Source: Galerina marginata (lineage: Eukaryota > Basidiomycota > Agaricomycetes > Agaricales > Galerinaceae). From it: a DNA stretch of 64,000 nt. Under the pieces are notes generated by a model. The model searched no databases. It was not told where the DNA came from and saw only the letters and a program-made list of their open reading frames with translations. The stretch is taken from the NCBI GenBank assembly GCA_023014335.1, contig JAECYW010000002.1:310001-374000 (forward strand). The letters run 5' to 3'. The first letter of the stretch is position 1, and each line of letters starts with the position of its first letter. Made by a program: the position numbers and the translations under genes. Shown in pieces: positions 38,615 through 50,528 of this stretch.

Positions 38615-40500
38615 GGGCTAGAAAAGAGACGGCGATCATTTAATAACGTATGGATCTGTTGAACTTGAAAGGCTGAGTGAGGTAGGCTGAGGTAGCCCAG
38701 AGTGCCGTGTCCAGTAATAATCCGTGTCGAATAACATCACGAATTTCAGGCAAGGCTAAATACGAGCTCTACTGTGTACGAGACAAGAAATAGATCCAGA
38801 GTATAATCATAATCGCTTTCACCCCCTGTCCTCAGTCCAGGTCTTTCTTCGCCCGCGGACAGACCCTCCAACGTTCGCGGTCTGCATGACAGAAAAAACC
38901 AAACTCACATATCATGGAAACTTGATCAAACATGGAAGGCGGCGATCACATTCCTATTTTCGTTCACATATGCGACCAGTGTCATATATTCCCTCACTGA
39001 GTCTGGGGATTCAGGCACTAGTGATGATTTACATCGAATCATATGGAAGAGGCAAGTTGAAAGCAGAGGTAAATAATTGAGCCGGGCTGTATACAGGCAT
39101 GTGAGATAAGAAATAGTCGATGTCGAGCTAGCCGGTTGAACAATAACCATTGCAGGCGCCTTCTGTTCATTTCCTGCCTTCTGAACCCCTCTTTTCCCGC
39201 GACCGGACCACCTACCTTTCACACAAAAGTTGAATGACAGAAGAAAAAATCCCGATCCATACAAAATGTTGAAGGCAAACGGCGATTATGTTTCTATTTC
39301 CATTCCCCTCAGGCTCTGAGCTAGAACCAGTGACAAATGCCTTCTTTCTAGCCATCCAATCCAGTCATTTTAATTATTTCTTGGAAGTTGGGTATGGGTA
39401 ACAGTACTATTCCTCATTTGTCCATATCCTTACAGTCAACTCAACGCTGGTAATAGCGCGGGAGTTCCTTCGATCTCTGATCCTTCCTTTCTTGAGTCCA
39501 GAGTATACTCTATATCTAACGGCGCGGGGTCGGGGCTAATCGATACATTTTTATTGACGGCAGTCTCACACATCAACGCCACCGATTTAAGTTTATGCGA
39601 TAGTGTGATTTGGCTGTGAGCAAGGTGGGTTCATGAGGCCTAACGGCCACACCTTTCACATAAGTCAAAGAAGACATACCAGGAGTCTGGTGATAATTTA
39701 TCTAAATAAACATGTGCGCCACACAATGTCAAGTTGTCCAACCCCCACTTCACGAAATGCCGTTAAACCCCGTTTCGCCGAAGCGTGCCGCGCAAATACG
39801 AGTCGGAATCCCAAAGGTTTTTGGCTCTAGACAATCACGCATGCACTCTGTATTTCAGTCGTTCAAGCTTCCGAGCCTCCTAGCTGAGTCCCCAAGGGTT
39901 TAGACGGGGGTCATGATTCCTGATCCTCGACTCGGAAGGAATAACCCAAATACTTGCATCCTCGACGGCCAACTAGAAGACGAAGACGCCGATCATTTTC
40001 TGTTTCCCAAGAATAGGTATTTCTTCTCGATTTTTGCCTGATGCTTGGTTCTTAGTTTCTTATTTCTTTTTTTTTTTTTTTTTTTTCGTGGATTCTGAGC
40101 CTCGGGTGAGGCATTGAAACGAGGACAAAGGTACGCTTCAAAATTCCCGCTGAAATATTCTCCAGCTTCAAGACTCCGTCGTCACTGACAGAAAAATGCC
40201 GCCCATACAACCTTCCATCACATAACAAGCCGTTAAACTTTGTTGCCCAACAAAATGGTGCAAACCTTCCATTCAAGAATCAATTGAATGATCACACCGG
40301 TGTGCATTGTACCTCAACTCAGTCAATCAAGCTTTCATTACGAGAACATAACCCACAAAAATTCCCTGGGTTTAGACGGGGATCAGAGCCGGAAAATATG
40401 AGAGAGTGAGCCGGCACTGCGCAAACGTCATGTATCATAAATATCAGCTGCTGTACTCCGACATACCATGGAAGATGACGAGGACGGCGATCATTTCTTC
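38615..40500. repeat. Degenerate dispersed repeat family around GGCGATCA
   Basis: At least five degenerate copies are marked by GGCGATCA-like cores at about 38615, 38941, 39280, 39986 and 40483. The last two are most alike: both have a run of GAAGA/GACGA codon-like triplets before the core, a T-rich stretch after it and then GCCTGATG, and both have TAGACGGGG about 90-110 bases upstream (39901 and 40374). The 38.9 and 39.2 kb copies share TGACAGAAGAAA-like sequence about 50 bases upstream. The copies are strongly diverged and have no preserved reading frame. Confidence 0.4.
40067..40086. repeat. Poly-T tract (about 20 T)
   Basis: An uninterrupted run of about 20 T. It may be slippage or the A-tail of a retroposed sequence read from the other strand; no retroposed gene was recognised to its left. 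Confidence 0.7.
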
Positions 40501-41635
40501 TGGTTCTTGTTCATGGCCTGATGTCATTCCGCCGTCCTTCTTAGATCTACCTACAATTGTTCCGATGTTACCCATTCCTTTCTTGCTACAAGGACTCGGA
40601 CTCGCACCTAACGGCCTCGGACCATGGAGTTGATTCCTTTCGGAGGCGGGATCAAGGCCATCACTGCATCAGTCCACATCAGTTGTAGGCATCAGCATCA
40701 CGATTAAATTTAAATTACAATAACAACGGCTATCCACATGGATATCGATCATGCGCCACATAATATACTTCGCGTCCCGCGAATATCCTCGAGGGATACA
40801 AGGGGATGCGTGAAGACCGACATCGTGTTCCGCCGGATGCGTTCCCCAGTAAGGTACGGCGGCTCCAGGCCAGGTCAGGCGCCTATCCGCGCCTGTAGGG
40901 TCCAACACTTGAATGTCAATTTTATTTTTCGAGGCACGTTGGACAGTCCTCCCTACCGTATGTCAGGCCCATGGCCACACTCTTCTGTCTTGCTTTCCGC
41001 AGCCATCAGTTTGGTGGTAACCATCTCGTAACCAAGCCGGCGTTTAAACTCACTTTAATTTGGAAATTTGAAGGCATGAAACACTTGAACAAAGGACGAA
41101 CGGGCATCAAGCGTTTAAATTAATTGCGGGTTATCAATAAATGTAACAAAAGCCCGGGTTTCGGTTCTCGACGCTTGCTTAGTGTCCTTGATATCGACTG
41201 GTCTTTGTTTTCCTTTAGAGTCCGGATACGTGAGCCATTAGCCTTATTCGGACATGGAGATCATACATCACGTCGTTCTCGCTATCACATCGAAACATAT
41301 TGGAGCAAACGTCGTGCAAATCAAGCTGATGCTCGCAATAATATAGCAAGCATCGACCCTTCTCCTCCTCCACCCCAATCCGTCGTCCGAGAAGCTCGAA
41401 AAACCCGAACTCCATTTCGAGTTAGCTCGTTTCTTGATACGATACGGTAATTTATGTCGTGATGTGATGTGCACACAGGCATCAATACCTAGGTCCTATT
41501 CCTATATAATCTATGATATGATGCATGATGCAGGATGCCCGACCCCAATGCGCATGTCATGCTCCTTCCATTCCATTCCATACCGGCGAACTCTGAACAC
41601 GAGTTGGCCGACGGAAATTAAATCACAGAACTCTC

Positions 41636-41655
41636 TATGTTATGTTATGTTATGT
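41636..41655. repeat. Microsatellite (TATGT)4
   Basis: Four exact copies of TATGT. Confidence 0.85.
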
Positions 41656-42710
41656 GTTATGGGCTAGTACGTCTTGAGGTCTTGTACATGCTAAATAACC
41701 ATTCGGAGAAACCGAATTGGAACTGTATACACCTCGGCGCTCACTCATTTCCAGTCTCCCATCCTCACTTCGCCGGCAGCGTTCATAATTTCAGGACAAG
41801 ATACCGATTCCCCGACCTCGAGGCTGCGCTATATGCTATATCAACTCGATATGCCGGTCGCCAAGGTTGAGAAAAACCCAAGCATCACTTGAATCGGGAT
41901 ATGCACTTCCTCTTGTAGTTTATTATTATTATTAAATGCCGTGGCCGCCGTCGCGATTTAGATTATTGGTCTTGGCTATCGTCCCTTTCTTAGTCTATCA
42001 TACCTTCCCGAGATTTGAAATTCAAGTTGACACCTGAAAAACGTGAACAGGTAAATTAAAAGCCCATGGAAAACACTGGCACCAACCGCATGATTCAGAT
42101 ATCTAGCGATGACAATGCCAATCTGTAGTACGATATATTACTGCTGTTTCCCGTACAGGAATTCGGGCAGTTTCCCTTCCCGATCATTTAGGACTGGGTA
42201 GAGTATAAACTGAAAGCCTTTTATTAAAAAGACATGGACGTTATGATATGGCACTCGTTGCATGATATCTATCCATCTGCGAAGTACAAACCAACGGAGC
42301 CAATCTGTAGTATGATATGATATGATACCATCCTGATCCTGCACCCCTCGAATCCCGAATTAAAATCAGATCGATATCTCTCCACGTTCATCCCACGTTC
42401 ATTTATTTTCCAACCCCTCAAATACATATCTCGTATCTCATAATATATGACATACGTATCCCATCTCAGAGTCTCAGACGGCAGATATAAACGGAAATTA
42501 AATCAGTGGCCGCCGCCAATGCCATGCCAGTTTGCCAGCGACTCGGATTATGATAGGGTAGAGGTGGTTCCATGAACTTGAAGGCGGAGACCAAGGCGCT
42601 GGCGGGAACGGGGAACAGGTCCAGCCTGAGGGAATATTAATTTCGTGTAAATGCAATTGAGTTGGGTATGGATTTTCGTGGGCTGCATTATATGGACCAT
42701 ATCGCCTGTT

Positions 42711-42731
42711 GCCTATTGCCTATTGCCTATT
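42711..42731. repeat. Microsatellite (GCCTATT)3
   Basis: Three exact units of GCCTATT, preceded by GCCTGTT and followed by GCCTACA, so five units counting imperfect ones. Confidence 0.85.
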
Positions 42732-42830
42732 GCCTACAGTATTCGTACCTCATGGAGTATGGTAATACGACTCGGGCTACATCTGATATCCTCATCTTCG
42801 AACGTCTATCACAACAACGTCGAGAGAGGA

Positions 42831-42866
42831 CATTAACATTAACATTAACATTAACATTAACATTAA
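42831..42866. repeat. Microsatellite (CATTAA)6
   Basis: Six exact units of CATTAA. It is not a TTAGGG-type telomere repeat. Confidence 0.9.
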
Positions 42867-44360
42867 AAACAACCAGGAGGGATTACACTAAAGTAACGCA
42901 TCCTTACTTCGGAGCCGCACATTATTGCAGTTGACTATGACTCGCAAGCCGACGGTGACGGCGCCAGGCGCCGCGGCGCGCGGCGCGCCACACCGTTTAT
43001 TGACAGAAATGATGCTGCCAAGTGTGCCTTAAGCAGTTCCTCGATCCCCTGGGCCGCCGGTGTGTTCCTATTTTGGGTTGGGACCTCGCCGGTGTCTCAG
43101 TCTGTGGTACCTACTCTGCAGAAATGTTATTTGACCATTGGCCCTGCCTATCCTATCCTATCCCATCCCATACCAGCCTGCGTACCGGAGTCAAGGAGTG
43201 CGAAAAAAACCTTTGTGGACGCACCCCACTCCTGGAATTTCAAATTTTCAATCAATCAGTATCGGTAGGTCTTCTTCTTGTCCTGGTAAGTCTTCTAGCG
43301 TAAGTCGCGGAAAGCCTATTGGACGCTGGCTGGGAAGCGGTGGGTTATGGGTTATGGGAAGCTGTGGGTTATAGGTGACGGTTATGACATTCAAGTTGCC
43401 TATCATATCAACGATCAGGATAGTATACATACATACTTCTGCGAGGATTTCGCGAATAGGGAGAAGTTTGAACCAAGCGAGAGGATCATGATGACGAGCT
43501 CGAGGATGTCTTCAGTGTTCAGTGTTTACTGTCAGTGGGTGCGGGGTCACGGTTCGGGGTGTCAGTGTCAGTGTGAACCCTTTAGATTGAACTTTGAAGA
43601 GGGATTGCCCGCCTGAGTGAATATTTGAACCTCGCCTCGTTGATCGAAAGCCTAGAATTTGAGGCTTGAAGCTTGGATTCGACCTCGAAATTTGAAGCGA
43701 GATTTAAATTTGATTGTAATCGACGGGGAGGTAAATCATGACGTTGCAGTGATATCGATATGAAATATCAACACGGTATTGTCTAGACTTCCTGTCTTCT
43801 CTGTGGTTGGGAGAACACTTGAAGCTAGCGAGCTCGAGGCGGAGGCGGGCAGCTTCGAATGTCGAATGGAAACTCACGGAATGTGTTCCGCTGACTGGGA
43901 AGCTATGACATGGAATCGTAGGGAGAATACTTGAAGCTAGCGAGACGGCGTTGTGCCAGCGTCATTGACAAACGGCAGTGCGGACGTGGAAGCACGGCTA
44001 CGGCACTTGCGCTGGGCAAGGAATGGGATTGGCGTTGGCGTTGTCAATGACAAACGGATATTTGTTATAGGCATACATACACCGCGGGGGTGGGTTGACA
44101 ATCTGACACGAGTACGGAACGGTGAAGTCAACTGGAGTAACGGCAAGCCTGTAAGAAGTCGTATTTGGAAACACATACAGTACATAATGGTGTACACACA
44201 TAACATACATAACAGCTGAAACGTCCGACATGGTTGGATAATTTAGCAGCGAGCGCTGGCTGGGTGGTCGCCGCTGTTTTCTGGGAGGTGATTGGCTGCT
44301 GGACACGGAGGGAAGAAATGGGTTTGTAGACTCGAATCCAGAGCGCGTTTTACTTAGCGA

Positions 44361-44533
44361 CACTGCTGCGGCCGGACTATTTTGCGGGGGATGCAAAATA
44401 CGAGGCAGGTAGTTTGGATTTTGCCAAGTCACGTGTCCCCACCCATCGGATTGGCAAAATCGAGGTAGGCAAAATTCAAACAACCTGCCTTCGGATTTTG
44501 CACCCCCGTCAAAATAGTCGGGCCGCCGCAGTG
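44361..44533. mobile_element. Fold-back MITE with CACTG ends
   Basis: A 173-bp element whose arms 44361-44416 and 44477-44533 are imperfect inverted copies over about 56 bases, starting CACTG and ending CAGTG. A second, inner pair (GATTTTGCCAA and TTGGCAAAATC) makes almost the whole element self-complementary. CGA flanks both sides (44358-44360 and 44534-44536). CACTR ends with a 3-bp duplication are the hallmark of CACTA/EnSpm elements, so it is probably a non-autonomous derivative of that class. No transposase is nearby. Confidence 0.75.
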
Positions 44534-45293
44534 CGATGGACTGAGTCTGGGTTGGGTTGACGTTAACAGATAACAGAACATGGGCACGATTGTTCGCATT
44601 TTCTCGAAACGAGAGCTTAAATAAACTGGGGTTGGGTTAGGCGAGAGCCTGTGCGCGGGGGGAGGGGATGGGGATATTATTTTTACGTTCCCCGTGGGCG
44701 GCACGGAGGTAAACTGGTATTTGTTTTTGTGTCGAACAAAGATTGTTTCGAATTCCAGAGAGATTTGTTACGGAAGGAAGGAAAGAAGGCGCAGTGGGGG
44801 AGGGTTATTAATACATTAATAACACCATCCTGGACCTGGCGAGATACGTACGTAAAAAGACAGAGGTGGCCGCACTGGTGACAATCTAGAAGGACGAAAG
44901 TAAACAAGTTCCGCTGCGTAGGCAAAGGTTAACTGTGTTGGTAGTGTGCGCGTGTGGTAATGACGACGGGGGTTGAGACAGGCGGCGTCTGTCGGTGGTG
45001 GACGAGTGTGAGCTGGACTAACGTAGGCAGATCATGCGCTGTGATCGCCGTGAATGTTGGAGTCCGCGAATACTAATGTGGGAATCGCTCGGGAGCGGAG
45101 TGGGAAAAGGCAGACGCGGCAACGTAATGGGTGTCGGAGATAGGGACGGAGCTTAGATCTTACGGGCATCTGCGCTGACGGAGTAGATAGGCCCGATCTG
45201 GGCAGGACGACGGAGATGAAATTGAACGATGATGTTCTTTAATACCCAGCCCGTCGTCCGTTTCTCTTTCCTCCTCCTCCCCACCCCTCCACC
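44534..45293. other. Upstream region of the F-box-like gene
   Basis: About 760 bases; no coding sequence recognised. Presumed promoter and 5' UTR. Confidence 0.4.
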
Positions 45294-48200
45294 ATGCCTG
45301 GCGCGCTCTCAGCTCTCCCCTCAGAGCTCATCCACAATATCGCTTTTTTCGCCGTAGCACACACCCCGCTCGGCCCGCCTGCCGTTCTGCTCGACCTCCT
45401 ACTTACGTGCAGGGCCCTGTATGTCCAGCTCTCCGCCCCGTCCTTCCTCGCCCGCGTCTTCCGTCTCAAATTCGATGCAGGCGCCGTCACCCGCAGGCTC
45501 TTCCGGCCTTACCACCAAGACCTCGCGGAACAGCTCGTGCAGGCCTGCCATCTCCTGCGCGCCATCCGCAGCGGCAACATCTACGACGTCGAGACCGAGA
45601 CCCACCTCGGGACGGCGTTTCTCATGATGCTCGACAACGACGGCAAGAATTACGCACAGCTCGCAGCAGCTGGCGTGCACGCGTACGTCGAGGCGTACGT
45701 GCAGCGCCGCCTCTGGGAGGGCCGCGAGGAGAACGAGGGCTGGCCGCTCGACAGCGAGCCCAACGCGTGTGCCCTTTGGCTTTTATGGCTCACCTCCGAG
45801 CGCGACCGCCTCATGCAAGAGCCCATCGATCGCCGGGAGGACCTCGTCCTGCGCATCCTACCTTTTGTCGTCTCACCACACCGCTACGCCGCTTCCGAGG
45901 CGCCCCCGAACCACTTTGACCTCCCCCTCGACCCAACCCGCCGCGCACACCAGCCCCCCATCGCATTCCGCCTCCCCAACTCACACCGCACCTACCCGCA
46001 TTACCTGCCCCCACGCGGCTCCTCCCAGCCCTATTTCCGCGCCAGGCCGTATTTGACGCGCCCTCTCGCCAGTATCGCTGCTAAATTACTCTTCGTAGCC
46101 CGGCGAGAGCTCAGGTCAATGGTCATCCCATCACACATCCCCGCAGGACCAGGCCAACCCCAAGGCCCGCTCACCCAAGCCGACTACCACGAGCTCAACC
46201 GAAGAAAAGCGGCTGAGCTCCCTAGAGGCGCGAGGTGGGATTGGGAAAGAGGCGTCGCAGTCATCGTTAACGCAAACCCCGACGCGCCTGTGGGTGCGAC
46301 GGATGTTATCGGGGATGAGGATGAGGAGAGCAGGAAGTGGGATACGACGTTTTGGAGGATGCGGTTGTGTGGTGATTATCGTGAGCCGAGACCCAAGTTC
46401 GCGCCTGGAGAGGTGTTTAAACTCGGGAGTATGAGTGGGCCGTGGCAGGGGAAGATATACGTGCGTACCCCGCTTCCTTCTTTCCTTCCTTCCTTCTTCT
46501 TTTATCTGACACCTACCTACCACGTGCTAGATCCCAGCAGGCGCCCAATTCACACAACTCCTACACAACCCATACTACCCCGGCGTAGCCGACGAACGCG
46601 CCGCGCAAGCGGGCATCGAGCTCTTCTCAGAAGCGGCGCTCGGGCTCGTCATGCAGCCTGTCTTTTTGGAGGTCGAGGAGCATCATCGCGTGTGTATGTG
46701 TGGTAGTGACGAGGAGGAGGGGGAGAACGCGAAGGGAGAAGGAGAAGAAGAGGGGGAGGATGAGCTTAACGATCCGCGGGGATGTGGGATTATCCCTATC
46801 CCGCAGCCTGCGCGTCGGTTGTGGGTCCAGCAGGGTGTGGGGGTGCTCCCGGTTGGTGTTCCTGCTGCTGCTGCTGCTGCTCCCCCTCCACCGGCCGCAG
46901 TCGCACATCCACACCCACCACCACCACCACCACCACCTGCAAACGCTCCTCCACCTCCTCACGCTCACGCTTCACCTCCTCCCCAACCCGCCCCCGCCAC
47001 CACATCCACATCCACAACCGCCACCGCCACCCCAACCACAACCACCAACCCACCCCCACCCCCACCCTCAACAGTCCACTCCGCCGCAAACGCCAACGCG
47101 AACCCAACACACCTCCAACTCGAAGCAGCCGCGCTCGCCGACATCCACGCGCGTGCCCATGCCCGTGGGTCTTCGGGGCAAGGGCAGGGGCAGGGGCATG
47201 GGCTGCCTGATCGTGTGGACCTTGGGATGTGTAATGCGTGGTTTCCCGGTGCGCAGGGCGGGGTTGGGTGGGTTAGGAGGGAGGCTAGAGGGGGAGGGGG
47301 AGGGGGGGCGGGGATGTTGGGGGGAGGGGGAGGAGGAGAGGAAAGGAGGAGGAGAGACGAGGTTGTTTTTGGGGTTGGGTATGTTGGTGTTGATAAGCGG
47401 GCTGGGGGTGGGTGTGTTAGTGTTGCTGCGGCTGCGGGTGCGGGTGGGGTGAAGAGGGAGGGAGAGAGAGAACGCTCTTATTCGAGTGCAGGGTCGGCGT
47501 CGGGTAGTGATACTGATACTGATGATGGCACGCCTGCGTCTGCGTCTCCATCGACATCGACATCGACTTACCGCCAAAACGATACTCCATCAAAGGAGAA
47601 GGACAAGGACAAAACGCGTCGGAACGCGTATGTGTACGAGACGTATGATCCTGCGCGGTTGTCGTCGCATGATGTGTTCCATTCCGGCGCCTCCTCTTCC
47701 TCTTCCTCATCCTTTCACTCGAACTCGAACTCGACTTCAAAGCCGTCCTCAAATTCGAAGTTAAATTCAAAGTCAAACTCAAAGTCAACCCCGAACCCGC
47801 ATCCGAACCCAAACCCAAATCCACACTGCGCCTCATGCGCGACCCGCGAACGCGCCGTCTCTCTGCAGCGGAAACGCGAGGAGGAGGAGGCGAGAAGGGT
47901 GTTGGATGGGGTTATGCGGGAGTTTGAGATGGGTTCTTCGTCCTTCCCCTCGTCTTCTGCTGGTGCTGCTGCTGCGCACATGAAGATGATGAAGCCGATG
48001 AGCGGGAGACGTGCCAGGCGGACGAGCGGATCGAGGATGGTCGTTGATGAAGAGGACGAGGACGAGGACGAGGACGAGGAGATGGAGGTGGAGATGCGGG
48101 ATCTGGATATGGCTGGATTCGGCGAAGCTGTGGGCAGGGTCGTCGGGGATGCTGCTGTTTCTGCTTTTGTTACTTCCTCTGCCTCGGGACCAGAAGACTC

Positions 48201-49241
48201 CGACTCTGACTATGATTATGATGTTCATGACGATGAAGAAGCGTATGACTATCCCGAGGAGGAGGAAGACATGGAGGGTGGTCTAATGCCCGAGGAGGAG
48301 GATGAATATATGGAGGTGGAGGAAGACGAAGAGGAGGACGACGTGTATGAGTATGAGAGGATAGAGGTGCTCGGGGACGACTTGCCGCGCGGGGAACCGG
48401 CGTTTTGGTCTTCCAGGACGAGCTCCAGCTCGAGATCGAGGCGGCATTCGGGTCCTGCAGCCAACGCATACGCTCAGCAACTTCCCAACCAAAACCAAAA
48501 CCAAGATCGGATTCCCAACCAAACCCAAAAACTCAAACCAGAAGGGAACCAAAATCCCAACCGCCAACAAAACCACCAACGCCAACGCGTCCTCATCCCA
48601 GCTACAAGACGCGAATACGACCGCGCGCGGATCGGGGTGGCGTGTAAGGGTGTGAGGGATGTTGTTATCACTGGGGAGACGCCTTCTTCGTCTTCTCGGG
48701 GGCGCACTGGGTCTGGCTCTGGCTCCGGCGGCTCGGCAGGAGCAGGAGCAGGAGGAGCAGGAGGAGGGGCAGGCCAAGGAGGAGGGCAAGGGCAGGGGGT
48801 TGGAGTGGCGCGGCTGTGGCAGGCGTATACGTGTTATGGAAGAGTGAGGATGTGGGATGGGTTGGTTGGGATTTTGAGGATTACGGTGGGTGTCTTCCCT
48901 TGTCTTCTTTCCTATTTCCTCCTTTCTTCTTCCCCCTTCCTCTTTCTCTTTCTCTTCCTCTCTTTTGCTTTCAAAAACGATGACGCTAACGGTTTAATTT
49001 AATTTGGTTATCCTATTTTCAACAGCGCACCCCGCAGATCAACTACATATTCATATTTGGATACGTCGTGGGTGAGACCAACTTTGTGGGGGAGTGGAGG
49101 GTTGCTGCTTCTGATCCGCTGCGGCCGGTTTGGGGGAGTGCGTTTGTTATGAGCCGCAGGGGGGAGGATGCGGTTGGGGTTGAGGCGTCGGCGGCGGCAG
49201 CGGGTGGGGTTCCGGCTGCTGCTGCTACTGCAACTGCGTAG
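45294..49241 (+). CDS. Large F-box-like protein with low-complexity inserts
   Basis: Three exons, 45294-46460, 46531-48885 and 49026-49241, all phase 0, encode 1245 residues. The start MPGALSALPSELIHNIAFFA resembles an F-box (LP-x-EL-x-x-x-I) followed by LLDLLLTCRALYVQLS, so it may be a substrate receptor for an SCF ubiquitin ligase. Conserved-looking blocks are FWRMRLCGDYREPRPKF, LGMCNAWFPG, ACKGVRDVVITGE, ARLWQAYTCYGRVRMWDGLV and, in the last exon, NFVGEWRVAASDPLRPVWGS followed by AFVMSRR. Between these lie long Ala/Pro/His, Gly, Ser/Asn and Asp/Glu tracts (roughly residues 460-1080). The same block order is known in Agaricomycete F-box proteins. Codon third positions are very GC-rich compared with the genes on the left. 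Substrate is unknown. Confidence 0.8.
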
Positions 49242-50528
49242 GAGGAGGAGGAGGAGGAGGAGGTCCTGAGGGGAATTAGAATTTAGATAGACGTTTTTTT
49301 GGTTTTTTTCGATTCGATTCGGTTCTCCACAAAAGTTGCTTGGTTTGGCTGGTGTTTCGTAGTTGGTTTTTCTGCTTCGCTTTCTTTTTTCCATTTGCTT
49401 GCCTTATTTTATTGGCGCTCTCTGCACCTGCTTGATTTTTTCCCTATCCCTATCCTCATTTTCATTCTCATATTCCATTCTCATGCCCATCAATACCCTC
49501 GCGTTGACATCGTTTGTTGAATATTCACCCGTCCATGCCCTGCCCCCCTCTTCACACATATATACACGCATATGTACTTTACCCCCCATTTACTGCTTAC
49601 TACTGCTCTTTTTATCATACTGTATCCATTACATAGCTGGTCGTTATCTTCATTCACGGTTCACGATTATCATTTTATCATTTTATTCTTGAACACGACA
49701 CATATTCGATCCCGTTCATAGCCTGATCAATAGCAAACTTGCATTCGCACTCCGTGGCGTCTTGTTTCATGTATTTACATACAACCCACCTGTCTTCCTT
49801 CCATCCTTCTTTACCTGCGTCCTTACTCACCTTGCCACTTGTGTTCTGAATCTGATCCTCGTATCGTACACTTTACGCGGCATCGACACGATGTGTTATT
49901 GCCAGTGTATGCCCTCGTCACGCCTTCACGTCGTCAAAGCCTTCACCCATTCACGTTCACGTTCACGTTCTTCTGTCGTGATCAGTGTCGGTGTCAGGCA
50001 GACTGCACTGATCAAGACAGTGCTACGTTTTTTTTGATCATGAACTCTAAAACACGCGGAGGGCTTCACGTTGAGCTGTGGTTGATGTTGAAGCAAGGCT
50101 TGCCGGCAGGGCAGGAGTAGCAACAGGGTAGAGTCTTCGAATCTCGATATCTTGGAGTATACTCGGCGAAATCATGTTATTGCAGTGTACCTTGGTCCTT
50201 GGGCTCTCGGAGTGCGTGGGTGCGAGGTGGTGTACGAGAGCAAGGACGAGACGAGAACAGGTCGCCATCGCCAATCTACGAGTAGTTGCAGGGAGGAAAG
50301 TCGGTCCGAATCTAATCGAGGGCTCATCTATTTTTGGACGGGATGGGGGGATTTCATTTTGATTGATGATTGTGGGATTGGCAGGATGGCGGATTGCCTG
50401 TTGGAGTTGGAGCTTTGCACTCGGCGTTGGGGTCGTTTTGTCCTTTCCCGTCTTCCTCTCTCTGAATCATCATAGATCGAAAGCCTTTTCGAATTCAACG
50501 CACGCACGCAAGCTGGGTCTGCTCGGGG
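49242..50528. other. Intergenic, T-rich
   Basis: About 1.29 kb between two genes on the same strand. It contains the 3' UTR of the F-box-like gene and presumably the amidohydrolase promoter. No gene recognised. Confidence 0.4.

Larger units (their letters stand above)
40620..44360. other. Gene-poor tract with simple repeats
   Basis: No gene recognised. Simple repeats are at 41636-41655, 42711-42731 and 42831-42866, and a GC-only stretch of about 30 bases at 42960-42989. A sentence-like duplication of CCAATCTGTAGTA occurs near 42118 and 42300, and GGGAGAA(C/T)ACTTGAAGC with CTAGCGAG near 43810 and 43921. Confidence 0.45.

Noticed and set aside
42330..42365. tRNA-like TCGAATCCC word
   Set aside because: No acceptor stem, D-arm or anticodon arm can be drawn upstream; no tRNA gene was found in the window on inspection.
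42831..42866. Interstitial telomere repeat
   Set aside because: The unit is CATTAA, not TTAGGG or a known fungal telomere unit.
46700..48790. Several long antisense and alternative-frame open stretches
   Set aside because: GC-rich low-complexity coding sequence has few stops in all frames; only the main frame connects to conserved blocks in flanking exons.
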